Source: Coprinus comatus (taxonomy: Eukaryota; Basidiomycota; Agaricomycetes; Agaricales; Agaricaceae). From it: a DNA stretch of 64,000 nt. The position numbers were made by a program, and so were the translations under genes. Where the stretch lies: the NCBI GenBank assembly GCA_034638255.1, contig JAWPGT010000054.1:62001-126000 (forward strand). Direction: 5' to 3'. Every line of letters starts with the position of its first letter. The first letter of the stretch is position 1. This document shows, piece after piece, positions 53,406 through 63,738 of the stretch. Under the pieces are notes generated by a model. It was not told the origin of the DNA. It was given only the letters and a program-made list of their open reading frames with translations, and ran no database searches.

Positions 53406-54134
53406 TTTTTGTTCTATCACATGACAATATACAATAGAATACCATGCTACCAACTGACCTTTCCACAGTTCCAACCCATCATTCTCACTATTGGTTGCCA
53501 GCCTTTTCCTTTAACTTGTTTGCTTGTTTCAATTCCAACTTCCCTTTTTCAGTCAGCATTATTCTTTTAGTATGTTGGCCATTGTTCTGTTTATCTTATA
53601 TATTATATTCTAATATCAGTAAACAATGTATATAATCACTAGTTGCTCATTGTATATTCCTTAGTCTAATTAGTATCTGCACTCATTCTTATTGGAAAGA
53701 AGAACTATTATTAGGATAGTCATGTGATCTGCTTTTATTTTATATTTGCTTTGCATTATGTAGACTGCTCCTATTCGTCATAATTAGTGTTTCTGTCACA
53801 TGACCACTAACTCTGAATTCCACCAAGTTTACATATCATATCATATTTCTAATTAGATATTGAATCTCTGGTTTTCTGATCTTCCCTAATTTCCTAACTT
53901 CCAGAAGTTCTGTTGTTTATTATTCAAAGGGACTTTTCCATCCTGCTTTATTCTTCAGTTATCATTTCTATTCTATACAATTCACTATGCTTCTTATTTC
54001 TCCAATTATTCAGCCATTACTTTCCATCTTCTGTTTTATCTACTCTCCATTTATATTTTGTCATTGATTCAGATTTCCATTATTCCTTGTTTACCTTTTA
54101 TATTCATTATGGCATTTCATATAAATAGTTCACC
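53406..54134. other. T-rich repeat-like DNA
   Basis: No gene. The plus strand is strongly pyrimidine-biased (frames 53444-53635 and 53913-54128 are F/S/L runs). ATCACATGAC-type motifs recur near 53418, 53720 and 53796. It may be a decayed retroelement internal region next to the LTR at 54135. Confidence 0.35.
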
Positions 54135-55182
54135 TGTTATATTCTTGTATTCCTCAGTTTCAGAATTGACTTAATATACTCTTAACTCTCTGTATCATCT
54201 TAACCATCTCATTTTGGGCAATAGTATACTTTCTCTTACTCATTTCACACAGCCTTGGACTACAGTTTTGTATAGCCTTTTGGACTAGTACTTTCTATAT
54301 GTTTCAGTTATTGTTTTAGTAGTAGATAGTTTCACTCTCCTGTCTTATATATATTATGCACAGCTTGTAACCTGTACTACAGCTGTATAAATACATAGAC
54401 AGCAATAGAGGTTAAGCTGAAGCTTAACTCTTGTTGCTCTTTACTCTTTATAACCAAAAGTGATGTCACATCACAGATTTTCCCATGTACAATTATTGAT
54501 GTAATGCCTCCACAACTTCAGGAAATAGACAACAAAGTTGATCTGTGCTCATTTGTGCTTGTTTGTAAGAAAAGGTACTCTCAGAGCCACCCTCCAGTGG
54601 TAGTTCCCCTCAGCAAGAACCTGCCACACTGTGCTGACCAAAATTTGTAGTCCAATTTCATTTGCAATTTGTTGAAAGGGTGTGTGGCATTCTTTTTTGT
54701 GCTATACAGGCAAGTTGATGCTTGTCATAGCTATTCAGCTTCTTAGGCCTGCCTATGCAAGCTTTGTCAGCAGCTGAACCTGTCGCTTCATAGTACTTGA
54801 TGATGTGCTGTGTAGTGCAGGGCATGGATATTCTCCTTTCAGTCTGCTTCAGCTGCATTTCCTGTTAGTATCCAATGATTTGGTTTCTTGTAGGAATGTC
54901 AACCTCTCTCTGAGAGGTCTTTGGCATGGTAGTTAGAAAGGGTAAAATATAAGTATATTTTTGCCAGTAATACAACATGACATTCAATATGTGACATGAT
55001 CATTATGTATGCAACATCACTTTTGGTGGCTACAAGTACTGTTTTAATTACTGCTACTATTACTCCAGCTCTTCAGCACCTTTGTCTTAACTTGTGACTG
55101 ATATCCTTGATAGTCCTGGTAATTGGAGTCAGATCATAGCATTGTCTATACCTATAATGGAGGTATAGGCAAGTCCATAACA
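54135..55182 (+). mobile_element. Solo LTR family D, copy 1, interrupted
   Basis: The reverse complement of 54135-54452 plus 55028-55182 follows the LTR at 62239-62769, including TTAAGCTGAAGCTTAA, the TATAAATA box region and the terminal TATACC...GGTATAGGCAAG...ATAACA end. Orientation is set from TATAAATACATAGACAGC at 54388. A Tc1/mariner remnant (54453-55027) splits it. No 5-bp duplication is evident (TCACC left, TTGAG right), so the left boundary is approximate. Confidence 0.65.
54453..55027 (-). mobile_element. Tc1/mariner remnant with 14-bp TIRs
   Basis: Ends are the exact inverted pair ACCAAAAGTGATGT (54453-54466) and ACATCACTTTTGGT (55014-55027), 575 bp in all. On the minus strand from about 54928 it encodes the start of a Tc1-type transposase (MPKTSQREVDIPTRNQII, then an HTH with GRPKKLNSYDKHQLACIA), broken by stops and a deletion, without DDE residues. 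It is therefore a non-autonomous, internally deleted element sitting inside the family D LTR. Confidence 0.75.
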
Positions 55183-55411
55183 TTGAGTTAAGCTACAAAA
55201 CAACTTGAGTTTCTGTCTCTCAACAAATCTCTAACCAGGATTCTCTGTCATCATCTTCCTCACAAACCTCTAACCCAGGTCTCTGCACTCATCACGCTCC
55301 CAAACCAACTCTATGTAAACTCCTAACCAGAGTCTTTGCAATTGTCTGCTTTTATTTCCTTTGACAACTGCCTAACCTACAACCATCATTATTGGAAAAT
55401 TAGCACCCAAC

Positions 55412-55643
55412 TGTTATGACCATCAGTACATTACCAGACTATTTGGAGCAAGTTCCTGATATACCTCTCAACTCCATAAATAACTGAATTATAGTTAACT
55501 CACACTAGTTAATCAGCCAAGCTATAATTAGTGTACCTATTTTCTTTCTTTGCTCATCACATGTCTCATCCCTTCCTCTTACTTGTTTTGTGGCTAGTTC
55601 TGATGTGCTTCATCTTTGTTACAAGTATCAAAGGAGTAGTACT
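55412..55643 (+). mobile_element. LTR family C copy 1, 3'-side half (inverted away)
   Basis: The reverse complement of this stretch continues the LTR whose other half is at 56970-57417, as shown by the complete copy at 63250-63738 (shared GCTTGGCTGATTAACTAGTG, CTCCTTTGATACTTGTAACA-like text). Its outer end TGTTATGAC is preceded by CCAAC, the reverse complement of GTTGG flanking the other half: a 5-bp target duplication split by inversion. Confidence 0.8.
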
Positions 55644-56315
55644 TGTTATGAACCCACCCAGATTGGAAGCATCTGACTCTGATGACGAATGGATCAAGAC
55701 TATTCTTGTACTCCTACTGACCTGGTCCCACGATGAGTCTGATGACTCAGACTCTGGACTAATAGAATACTGCTCTACAGAAGATAATGCCACCACCCTC
55801 TAGAAGAACTATTTATAGTTCTACAAAGTATGTATAGAACCAATGACTTATACCAGACTATATATAGATATACAGACCCAAACCTATACACATAGAAATA
55901 GCCAACTACCCACAGCAACTTAGGCATGTAGTAGAATGGACTAATAGTTTCCTTATTGTTCTTTATGCTTCCCCAGATCTCTTATGACTTGAATAGGTAG
56001 TTTCCGTTACCTACTATAGTTTACTCTCGAGTCCTAGAACACACTTCCACCAGTAATGACTTAGTATTACTCATGGACTACTCATACATAGATACAACTA
56101 GAACTTAGTCTAGAAATGTATATATACCATGTACTTGTAGTGTTAAAAGCCTTAAGCTTTTAACTGGTTAATTCTAACTCTTTATTATCCCAAAACAGTC
56201 CTAGCCACTGGACACTAGGATACTAATTGGAAGGATAGTAAAGAAGATTGCCAGCTCATTTCCACATGGTGCTCATGTTAAATTCACAGGCATCTAACAG
56301 TTCGAGGTCTTAACA
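55644..56315 (-). mobile_element. Solo LTR family A, 672 bp (LTR-A)
   Basis: Bounded by TGTTATGA on the left and TCTTAACA on the right. Nearly identical in inverted orientation to LTR-B and exactly the same length; I saw one C/T difference (56010 versus 60720). Flanks are GTACT (left) and ATTTG (right). The promoter-like TATAAATAG reads on the minus strand, which sets the strand. The short frame within it (MNPPRLEASDSDDEWIKTIL) is carried by both copies and is not a gene. Confidence 0.88.
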
Positions 56316-56969
56316 ATTTGTATAGCTCTAAGTTCAAGACTGGACCACTGCATTGACGTAACCTTCCACCTCACATGTTATGGGCGCCTAATTCACCGAT
56401 ATCAGTATGATGGCCAACTTTCCCTTTCTGGTAGTAGTACTTAATGTAGATGCCTGGTGAGTAAATCCTTATCTCTTTCTCTTTGGATTTACTTGCTAGG
56501 TATGGTGTATTTGTTGTATTGTGTTTCCAACTTAATATAACTTTGGATTTCCTCACTAGACATTGTGCTGAGTTGCTGATCCTCCAGTCACCCTTACAAG
56601 TAGTGATTTTGAGAACTTTCTTTTTGGTTGAGTTCTTGAAATCCTTTCTAGGTTTCAGAGAGGCAAGTTTGTTAAGCAATTGAGAGTTTGACTCCTAGTG
56701 GAAGATATGTCTGGATTGATGGAGTTCCAAAGGTTGTACTGACCTCTGGGATTTATACAGCAGAGTCAAAGAGATCAAATAGCTCTGTTTTGTTTGCATC
56801 TCTAGAGGTAGGAGGAGGAGCAGGTGGTTGTCCACAAGACAAGGGGGGTGGAAGAGGAAATTTGGTAGGAGGCAATTGTGGAAAATAGAAATGCTGCTTG
56901 CTAAAGGCAGCCCATCTCTTGAGATGGTATATTATCAGCCTGGATCTTGATTCTATGCATGAAGGTTGG
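56316..56969 (-). mobile_element. Inverted spacer segment, retroelement-like remnant
   Basis: On the minus strand this carries coding-like pieces broken by stops (PPLSCGQPPAPPPTSRDANK, GTPSIQTYLPLGVKLSIA, then SYIKLETQYNKYTIPSK, ending near GELGAHNM). The family is not recognised; it may be a gag-like or host remnant. It lies within the segment inferred to have been inverted. Confidence 0.35.
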
Positions 56970-57417
56970 TGTTATGATCCTAATCTCTTGTGTACAGTAG
57001 CAGCTTGAGACAAGTGTTCAATCTCTATAAGTAAAACTACTGTCCTAGTATTCAGGCAGAAGGTTGTAATGTTGAACTATTATTAGTTCTATGATGACAT
57101 TCTCTATGGCAATCACAGTGATGAACATGTGACTTAATATGTTCTCACACAGACCACTGTAGAATAGTATATAAACCTTGTATTAGACACATTATATACT
57201 TCAGTTCCTTCTACCTCAACCACAACCCTCAGTAAGTTCTAAATCATACCTACCCATGCATACCACTATACATATGTTTTAACATGTAATACAAATAGAT
57301 TAGAAATTAACCAACTTGAAGCTTGGGACTTCAAGGGCTAATACAAGCAACTGTTTATACTACCTACAGGGAGTCTGAGAATGGACAAAACGGGGAATGA
57401 AACATACAAGTAAGTAC
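56970..57417 (-). mobile_element. LTR family C copy 1, 5'-side half
   Basis: Begins TGTTATGATCC after flank GTTGG and matches 63250-63450 (shared TTCAATCTCTATAAGTA, CAGGCAGAAGGTTGTAAT, ACAAATAGATTAGAAATTAA). Interrupted by a 215-bp LTR at 57070-57284. It stops at AGTAC where LTR-B begins; its continuation lies inverted at 55412-55643. Confidence 0.82.
57070..57284 (+). mobile_element. Solo LTR family E, 215 bp, nested
   Basis: Starts TGTTGAAC, ends TTTTAACA and is flanked by a 5-bp duplication TGTAA (57065-57069 and 57285-57289). The family C copy at 63250-63738 lacks it and reads straight across, giving an empty-site comparison. It contains a TATATAAACC promoter-like box. Confidence 0.85.
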
Positions 57418-57558
57418 TGTTAAGACCTCGAACTGTTAGATGCTTGTGAATTTAACATGAGCACCATGTGGAAATGAGCTGGCAATCTTCTTTACTATCC
57501 TTCCAATTAGTATCCTAGTGTCCAGTGGCTAGGACTGTTTTGGGATAATAAAGAGTTA

Positions 57559-60553
57559 CAGTGATGGATCAGTCACTGTGACATGATCACACAACGGAAC
57601 ACCGAAAACATAATTATCCTCCTCCAGCCTCAAATCTTATTCAAATGGCAAAAAATTGTAGAATATGGTTTGTACTACTATTTTACATCTTTCTATTAAG
57701 TTACATTTTTTATTATGAGTATAACAAAGTAATAAATCCGCAAAAAACAGATGAAAAATCCATAAAATTGATCAAAATTGATAACTTACGAAAATGTATT
57801 TGACAACTGAGGGCCCATATCTTCCACAACTGTACTAGAATTGGGCTTAACCATTAGCCAGATGTGTAGACATTATTTCTATATCAAAATTTAAGCTCTA
57901 TAAATAAATTTATAATAGTAAATCAATTTTTTTCGCAACATGTGTTGGCCATGTGGTAATCTTAATATAGGTACATAGATAATATGCATGCATACCCCAA
58001 GAATGTGCAGCCCATCTTTGTTAACTCTTCATTCTTACTCTTCCACTTAAATGCTAGGAAAAGCGAAATCACAAGCACAAAAAAATAGAGAAGTAAGAGA
58101 GGAATGGGAAGCAGTTATGGAGGAAGCTGTAAAGGTGTATGCTGAAGAGCAGACAAAAGGAAAGGATGGAAAAGGAGCTAGAGCAGTAGCAAATGAAGTT
58201 ATGGATGCCCATCTTAAGAAAACTGGTAATGCAATAAAGCTCAGCTATAACACCATTATTGAGAGATATAATGGACAAGCAAGTCGAAGTGATGCTGCTG
58301 AAGATTGTTGCTTACTAACTGATGCCAAAACTGATATGATTATCAATTACACCATCCACTGTGCTAATCAAGGCTTTCCACTTAGCCATAGGAGATTAAA
58401 GGAGCATATTGATGAAATTTTACAAGCACGACTAGGACCTTCCTTTCTTGGGATTGGAAAAAAATTCACACAATGTTTTGTCACTGAAAACTCAAACCAA
58501 CTTAAAGCAACATGGTCGGTTCCTCTAGAATCACAATGTGCTAATGCAGTTAATGAATATACCAACCGTGCATGGTGGAAACTCATAGGAGAGACTATTG
58601 AGGAGAATAACATCTTATCAGAGAATATGTATGCAGCTGATGAAGTTGGAGTACAACCATATGGGATGGAACATGAACGGGTGATTGGTCCTAAACAGGC
58701 TGGTCCACAATATCAACGATGAACTGGGAACCGCGAGAACTTTACAGTTATTGTGACTATTTGCGCTGATGGGACATCAACTGCACCAGTTGTTATCTTT
58801 AAAGGAAAAGGCTATCAGGTAAAATGGCTTCAAGATAATCCTGCAAATGCTTCGTAAGTAATCAATCTTTATGTAAAACATATATATAATATTTCCAACT
58901 AGAATTGGTTATTCGAAGAAAGGGTGGACTGATCAAGAAATTGGGCTTGATTGGTTAAAACTTCTTGATGAGGAAACAAAGAAGAAGGCTAATGGAAAAG
59001 CAAGACTTCTTATACTTGATGGACATACTTCTCACTATGGTCAACCATTTCTCAAACATGCACATGAAAATAACATCATTGTTATCTGTTATCCTGCTCA
59101 TACCACACATATCTACCAAGGTCTTGATGTTGTGATTTTCACAACACTCAAGCTTCGACTCAGTCAAGAACATGATGCTTTTGTACGAGAGCATATAGCC
59201 GAAATTACAAAAGAAAATATTCTTCAAATCTATGGAAAAGCTCATATTGCAAGTCTTACTTCCGAAAACATTAAGGCTGCATTTCGTAAAACTGGACTAC
59301 ACCCCTTTAATCCCAATGTTATTGATCCCATTATACTTGAACCAAGCAAACCTACATCCCTTCAATCTAATCTTCCAGTTTCACCTGCTACACCAATGAA
59401 GTTGATCGCTACCATGTTACGAACCTTATCAGCCAAAGATGATGTCATTGGATTGGAAACAGTTGATGATGAAAAAGATGGGAGTTGTCCACCCTCACCC
59501 TCGGAAGCCCAATATAATCGTCGGATTGAGATTGTGAAGGAAACAGCAAAAAAACTCACATGTACTCAGCTAAAACCACTACTTGAGCCTACAATCAATA
59601 GTGATGACCCTCCAGCTGTCAACTGTGTGAAGATGCCAAGTGAACTCATCAACCAAAAACCATCACCTACTCTTACTACTCTTCTCGCGATGATTCCCTC
59701 CACCCAGAATGAAACTCTCCTTCTTGCTGCACTTTGTGAGACACAGAAGGAGTTGGAGTACTACAAGGATAGTGTTATTCAGCTTCAGGCAGCAAATATA
59801 ATCAACAAGGCTTACTGTAATAAACTCCAAGCTCAAATACAAGAAAGGCTGCAAAAAGTGAAAAAGAATAGGAAGGGAGAGCTATTGGGAGGTGGGGTGC
59901 CAAAGGTACTGTCAGGTGATGCATTCTATAAGGAGGTTGTCGAGTTTACAGAGCGCAAGTTGCAGGAGGATGTTGAGAAAGCAAGAAAGGTAAATGCCCA
60001 GGCTCTATGGCAGACTGCTGTACAAGAATGGGAGAATTCGGAGATTGAACAGAAGGAGGAGAACACACAGCATAGTCAGAGAAATAAGTTGGAGCTTGAA
60101 AAATGGGAGAAAGCTCGAGCAGCAGTGAAAAAAGCCAAAAAATTGTTCACCAAGCAAAAACCAGAGAAGGAACCCTTGTTGAAAGCACAACTCAAGCCAA
60201 AACTGAAGGATTTTGAGGCTAGTACACTTCACAAGCTAGAAGATGATATTTCTGAGGAGGAGGATGAAGAGGATGACAATGAGGACAGTAACGAAGAATC
60301 AGAGTAATTGTTGATCACCAGTAACTGTACGTGTCACAGTGTCACGGTAATTGATCTAGACCTGATTTTTGCCTCTTGAAGGACTTGTGCATTTTTTGTT
60401 TCTGTAGTCTTGTAATGGCTTCAAAAGCCATACATTCATGTACTCTGTGTCTTTAGCTATGAGATGCTATTTTTTTTTTCACATATTACGGTTTTTTTTG
60501 TACTCTAATTAAATGAATTCATTTTTGCTGTCACATTTACTGATCCATGACTG
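57559..60553 (+). mobile_element. Pogo/Fot1-like DNA transposon, 2995 bp
   Basis: Termini CAGTGATGGATCAGT (left) and ACTGATCCATGACTG (right) are near-perfect inverted repeats. TA duplicates flank it (57557-57558, 60554-60555). The empty site is visible in LTR-A, where the same sequence has a single TA. It carries one transposase gene (58051-60307). The left end also contains a local palindrome CAGTGA...TCACTG. Confidence 0.9.
58051..60307 (+). pseudogene. Pogo/Tigger-type DDE transposase, one stop
   Basis: ATG 58051 (MLGKAKSQAQKNREVREEWE). The N-terminal half holds a psq-type HTH region (GARAVANEVMDAHLKKTGNA) and a CENP-B-type HTH (CANQGFPLSHRRLKEHIDEI). The DDE core shows YAADEVGV (first Asp), RLLILDGHTSHYG (second Asp) and YPAHTTHIYQGLDVVIF (third Asp). 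A 47-base intron at about 58856-58902 restores frame (ASIGYSKKGW). A long Lys/Glu coiled-coil-like tail follows and ends in an acidic run. The single defect is TGA at 58720-58722, where relatives have an Arg codon, consistent with one C-to-T change (CGA to TGA). All catalytic residues are present; total about 750 residues. Confidence 0.87.
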
Positions 60554-61091
60554 TAGAATTAACCAGTTAAAAGCTTAAGGCTTTTAACACTACAAGTACA
60601 TGGTATATATACATTTCTAGACTAAGTTCTAGTTGTATCTATGTATGAGTAGTCCATGAGTAATACTAAGTCATTACTGGTGGAAGTGTGTTCTAGGACT
60701 CGAGAGTAAACTATAGTAGATAACGGAAACTACCTATTCAAGTCATAAGAGATCTGGGGAAGCATAAAGAACAATAAGGAAACTATTAGTCCATTCTACT
60801 ACATGCCTAAGTTGCTGTGGGTAGTTGGCTATTTCTATGTGTATAGGTTTGGGTCTGTATATCTATATATAGTCTGGTATAAGTCATTGGTTCTATACAT
60901 ACTTTGTAGAACTATAAATAGTTCTTCTAGAGGGTGGTGGCATTATCTTCTGTAGAGCAGTATTCTATTAGTCCAGAGTCTGAGTCATCAGACTCATCGT
61001 GGGACCAGGTCAGTAGGAGTACAAGAATAGTCTTGATCCATTCGTCATCAGAGTCAGATGCTTCCAATCTGGGTGGGTTCATAACACAAAT

Positions 61092-61462
61092 TCCGACTAA
61101 ATGACAAGTCAGAGTTGGCATCAGTTGCTGAGTCGGAGATATTGGCAGTTGGTGAATTGGCAATAGGGTTGGAAAGAATGTTGGAAAGTATTCCCCTTAC
61201 AATGGCTTGAATAGTAGATAAGCAGTGTGGGTAGCAAAGATGTATAGAGGACACTGTGTTCTCTCTAATACTCTGATGGATGATATGATGAAGGATGGTA
61301 TATTAGTCTAGTACCAAACACTTACTACACTATATCTTAATGATGATAATTGTGAGGTATATGAAATTTTATGATCCCTGAAAACCCTGGTCACACAGTG
61401 TCACAGGGGGGTCAAATCTGTAGGTTACCTATCTTACTACTTACTCCTCTACTTCAGAGACA
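61092..61462. other. Gypsy leader/gag-decayed region
   Basis: Between LTR-B and the pol remnant. It contains a GTCACACAGTGTCAC palindromic motif near 61391-61405 and short frames but no gag domain. Probably 5' internal sequence of the Ty3/gypsy remnant. Confidence 0.4.
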
Positions 61463-62238
61463 ATGGACATACTAGACACTATTTATTCTCCAAAACCAAA
61501 CAATTCATCTCTAGTGAACATTTCCCTTATCCCTCTCACTCTGTCTCACAACAAGAAATCTATTTATTTGCCTATTTATCTTCAAAATCATTGCTCTCAC
61601 CAGATCACCACTCTCAATGCCCTGATTGATTCAGGAGCCCAAGAAAACTTTGTTTCTGAGAAAACTGCATACTCCCTTAAACTCCAACAAACCCCTGTAG
61701 AACCCCCTATCACTGTCACCAATATGGATGGAATAGAAATTATCAGTGGAACAATCACTGAAATAGTAGTTGTGGAATGTATCGTTGATAGTTGAAGCAT
61801 CAAAATAGATGCCTATATTATTGGAATTGGAAAACACTCTACTATTCTAGGGTTTTCCTTCCTTGAACAATACAATCCTGACATTGATTGGACTGCCAAA
61901 ACATTCTAATGGCATTCACCATCTTCTCAAACCATCTCCTGCTCTCAACTCAAAAATTCCATTACAATCAACAAAGTCACCTATTACAGTGAAGACCCAA
62001 TTGATGTTTCTAAAAACCTTTGCATCTCTGCATAATTGCTTCCCAATACCTTTGACAATGGGTTGGCTGGTCAACTAATACAAATCAATGCCAAAACTTC
62101 TGCATCCCAACTTATATCCCAAAAGCATGGAAAAGCTACATCATCTGATCCCAAGGAGATAGTTCCTAGAACATTATGGAAATATCTTCCTGTCTTCAAC
62201 AAGAAGGTGTCAGAACAATTTCCTCCATCATGACCTTG
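61463..62238 (+). pseudogene. Ty3/gypsy pol, protease to RT start
   Basis: From ATG 61463 the text runs through LNALIDSGAQENFVSEKTAY, the retropepsin active site (DSGA), then IIGIGKHSTILGFSFLEQYN and DPEE-type linker text to KYLPVFNKKVSEQFPPS. In-frame stops at about 61793 (TGA), 61906 (TAA) and 62231 (TGA, where Arg is expected) break it. It is interrupted at 62239 by a solo LTR and resumes at 62770. Confidence 0.75.
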
Positions 62239-62769
62239 TGTTATGATCTTGTCTATACCTCCGTTTCGGTATAGATGATGCTACGATGGACCTCTTCAAG
62301 GTGCTCATAGGAGGAGAACATCTACTCTTACTGAGACTACTTTCAGGGGACAACCTCCACAGTACTCAGACTGTAGATCACAGGTGTTCCTTACTAGTAA
62401 GCCGTTTGTGCAGGAGTTAGAGCTGACTCCGAGTTCTAGGGTTATCAGGCAGAGGACAAAGAGCGAGATAGCAAGAAAGAACAAGAGACGTTAGAGTATT
62501 AAGCTGAAGCTTAATCTCTGTCGCTGTCCATGTATTTATACAACTATGAGTACAGGTTGTAGGCTATGCTTGATACATGTGAGACAGGAGAGGTGAAACT
62601 ATCTACAGCTGAAACAGTGAGTAAAACGACAAGTGGAAGTCCGTAGAAAGTACTAGTCCGAGGCTATACGAAACAGTAGTCCAAGGCTATGTGAAACAAG
62701 TAAGAGAAAGTACACTATCGTCCATCATTAGTTCTAATGATTAGTTGTGATAAATATGAAACCGTAACA
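62239..62769 (-). mobile_element. Solo LTR family D, copy 2, 531 bp, TSD CCTTG
   Basis: Starts TGTTATGATC, ends CCGTAACA and is flanked by the 5-bp duplication CCTTG (62234-62238 and 62770-62774). Removing it and one duplicate rejoins the gypsy pol text FPPS-x-PCDHCIDLKEIFTP. The strand is set by analogy with copy 1. It contains the GAAGCTTAATCTCTGTCGCTGTC block shared with copy 1. Confidence 0.9.
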
Positions 62770-63249
62770 CCTTGTGATCATTGCATTGATCTAAAAGAAA
62801 TATTTACTCCAAAGTCTTACAAGCCATATTGCCTTGCACTGGCTGAAATGGATGAATTAAAGACCTTTCTTGATGAAAACCTAGCCAAAGGATACTGTAT
62901 ATCTGACCATCTAAATCTCCTATAGCATCACCATTCTTTTTCATCAACAAAAAAAATGGAAAGTCTCCATCAGGACTTTGTGCATTTCCTTTGGGCTACT
63001 TGAGCTTTCTTTTCAAACTTATACTCCTTGTAGTATCTTGAAGTACCTTGGTGAATAATGCCCCAAGGAGCTCCAAAAAAATTCTCAACAAGGAAATTCA
63101 AGTTCTCCCAAGTGCCAACCAAATATACTTTGAGAATTATTATTATTAAGTAGCATCACAGTAGGGAAATCAATAAATTGACAATTGTGCAATGAATACA
63201 TCTCATGGGGCTATGCTGTTCTATAGAGCCCAAGAATGTGCCAAGAAGC
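62770..63249 (+). pseudogene. Ty3/gypsy reverse transcriptase fragment
   Basis: Resumes with CDHCIDLKEIFTPKSYKPY and LALAEMDELKTFLDENLAKG (RT N-terminal signature), then FFFINKKNGK in a shifted frame, and decays. The YxDD-containing palm is not found, so most of RT has been deleted before 63250. Confidence 0.7.
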
Positions 63250-63738
63250 TGTTATGATCCTAATCTCTGGTGCATAGTGGCAGCTTGAGATAGGTGTTCA
63301 ATCTCTATAAGTAGAACTACTGTCCTGGTGTTCAGGCAGAAGGTTGTAATACAAATAGATTAGAAATTAACCAACTTGAAGTTTAGGGCTCCAAGGGCTA
63401 ATATAAGTGATTATTTATACTACCTACTAGGAGTCTAATAGTAAGTGAAACTATAGACAAAACATGTAAGAAAGTCCTGCTCCTACTGATACTTGTAACA
63501 GAAGTAAAATATGTAAGAAATGACTATGGAACAAGTAAAAATTAGGGATGAGACAAGTAAGAGAAGATATGAGACAAATGATGAAAGAAAGAAAATAAGT
63601 ATGCTAAAGATAAGTACACTAACTATAGCTTGGCTGATTAACTAGTGTGAGTCAATTATAGTTCAGTTGGTAATAGAATCAAGAGGTATTTCCAGAACCT
63701 GCTCAAAATAGTCTGGCGAAGTACTGACAGTCATAACA
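63250..63738 (-). mobile_element. Solo LTR family C, copy 2, 489 bp
   Basis: Runs from TGTTATGATCC to TCATAACA. The complete, un-nested copy used to interpret 55412-55643 and 56970-57417. Flanks GAAGC and CTTTG do not match, and the pol text on each side is not contiguous, so the insertion was followed by a deletion or an inter-element recombination. Confidence 0.83.

Larger units (their letters stand above)
57418..61086 (+). mobile_element. Solo LTR family A copy B (LTR-B), split by pogo element
   Basis: Begins TGTTAAGACC and ends TCATAACA. After removing the 2995-bp pogo element and one TA, its length is 672, identical to LTR-A, in inverted orientation. Flanks are AGTAC (left) and CAAAT (right), the reverse complements of LTR-A's left and right flanks respectively. 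Its TATAAATAG box at about 60912 reads on the plus strand. Confidence 0.88.

Noticed and set aside
55644..61086. A single LTR retrotransposon bounded by LTR-A and LTR-B
   Set aside because: The LTRs are inverted relative to each other and the interior carries no gag-pol; flanks fit two solo LTRs plus an inversion.
55531..61163. Two identical small proteins (about 55650-55803 and 60927-61080) as a duplicated gene
   Set aside because: They are the same sequence inside the two inverted LTR copies; no independent gene evidence.
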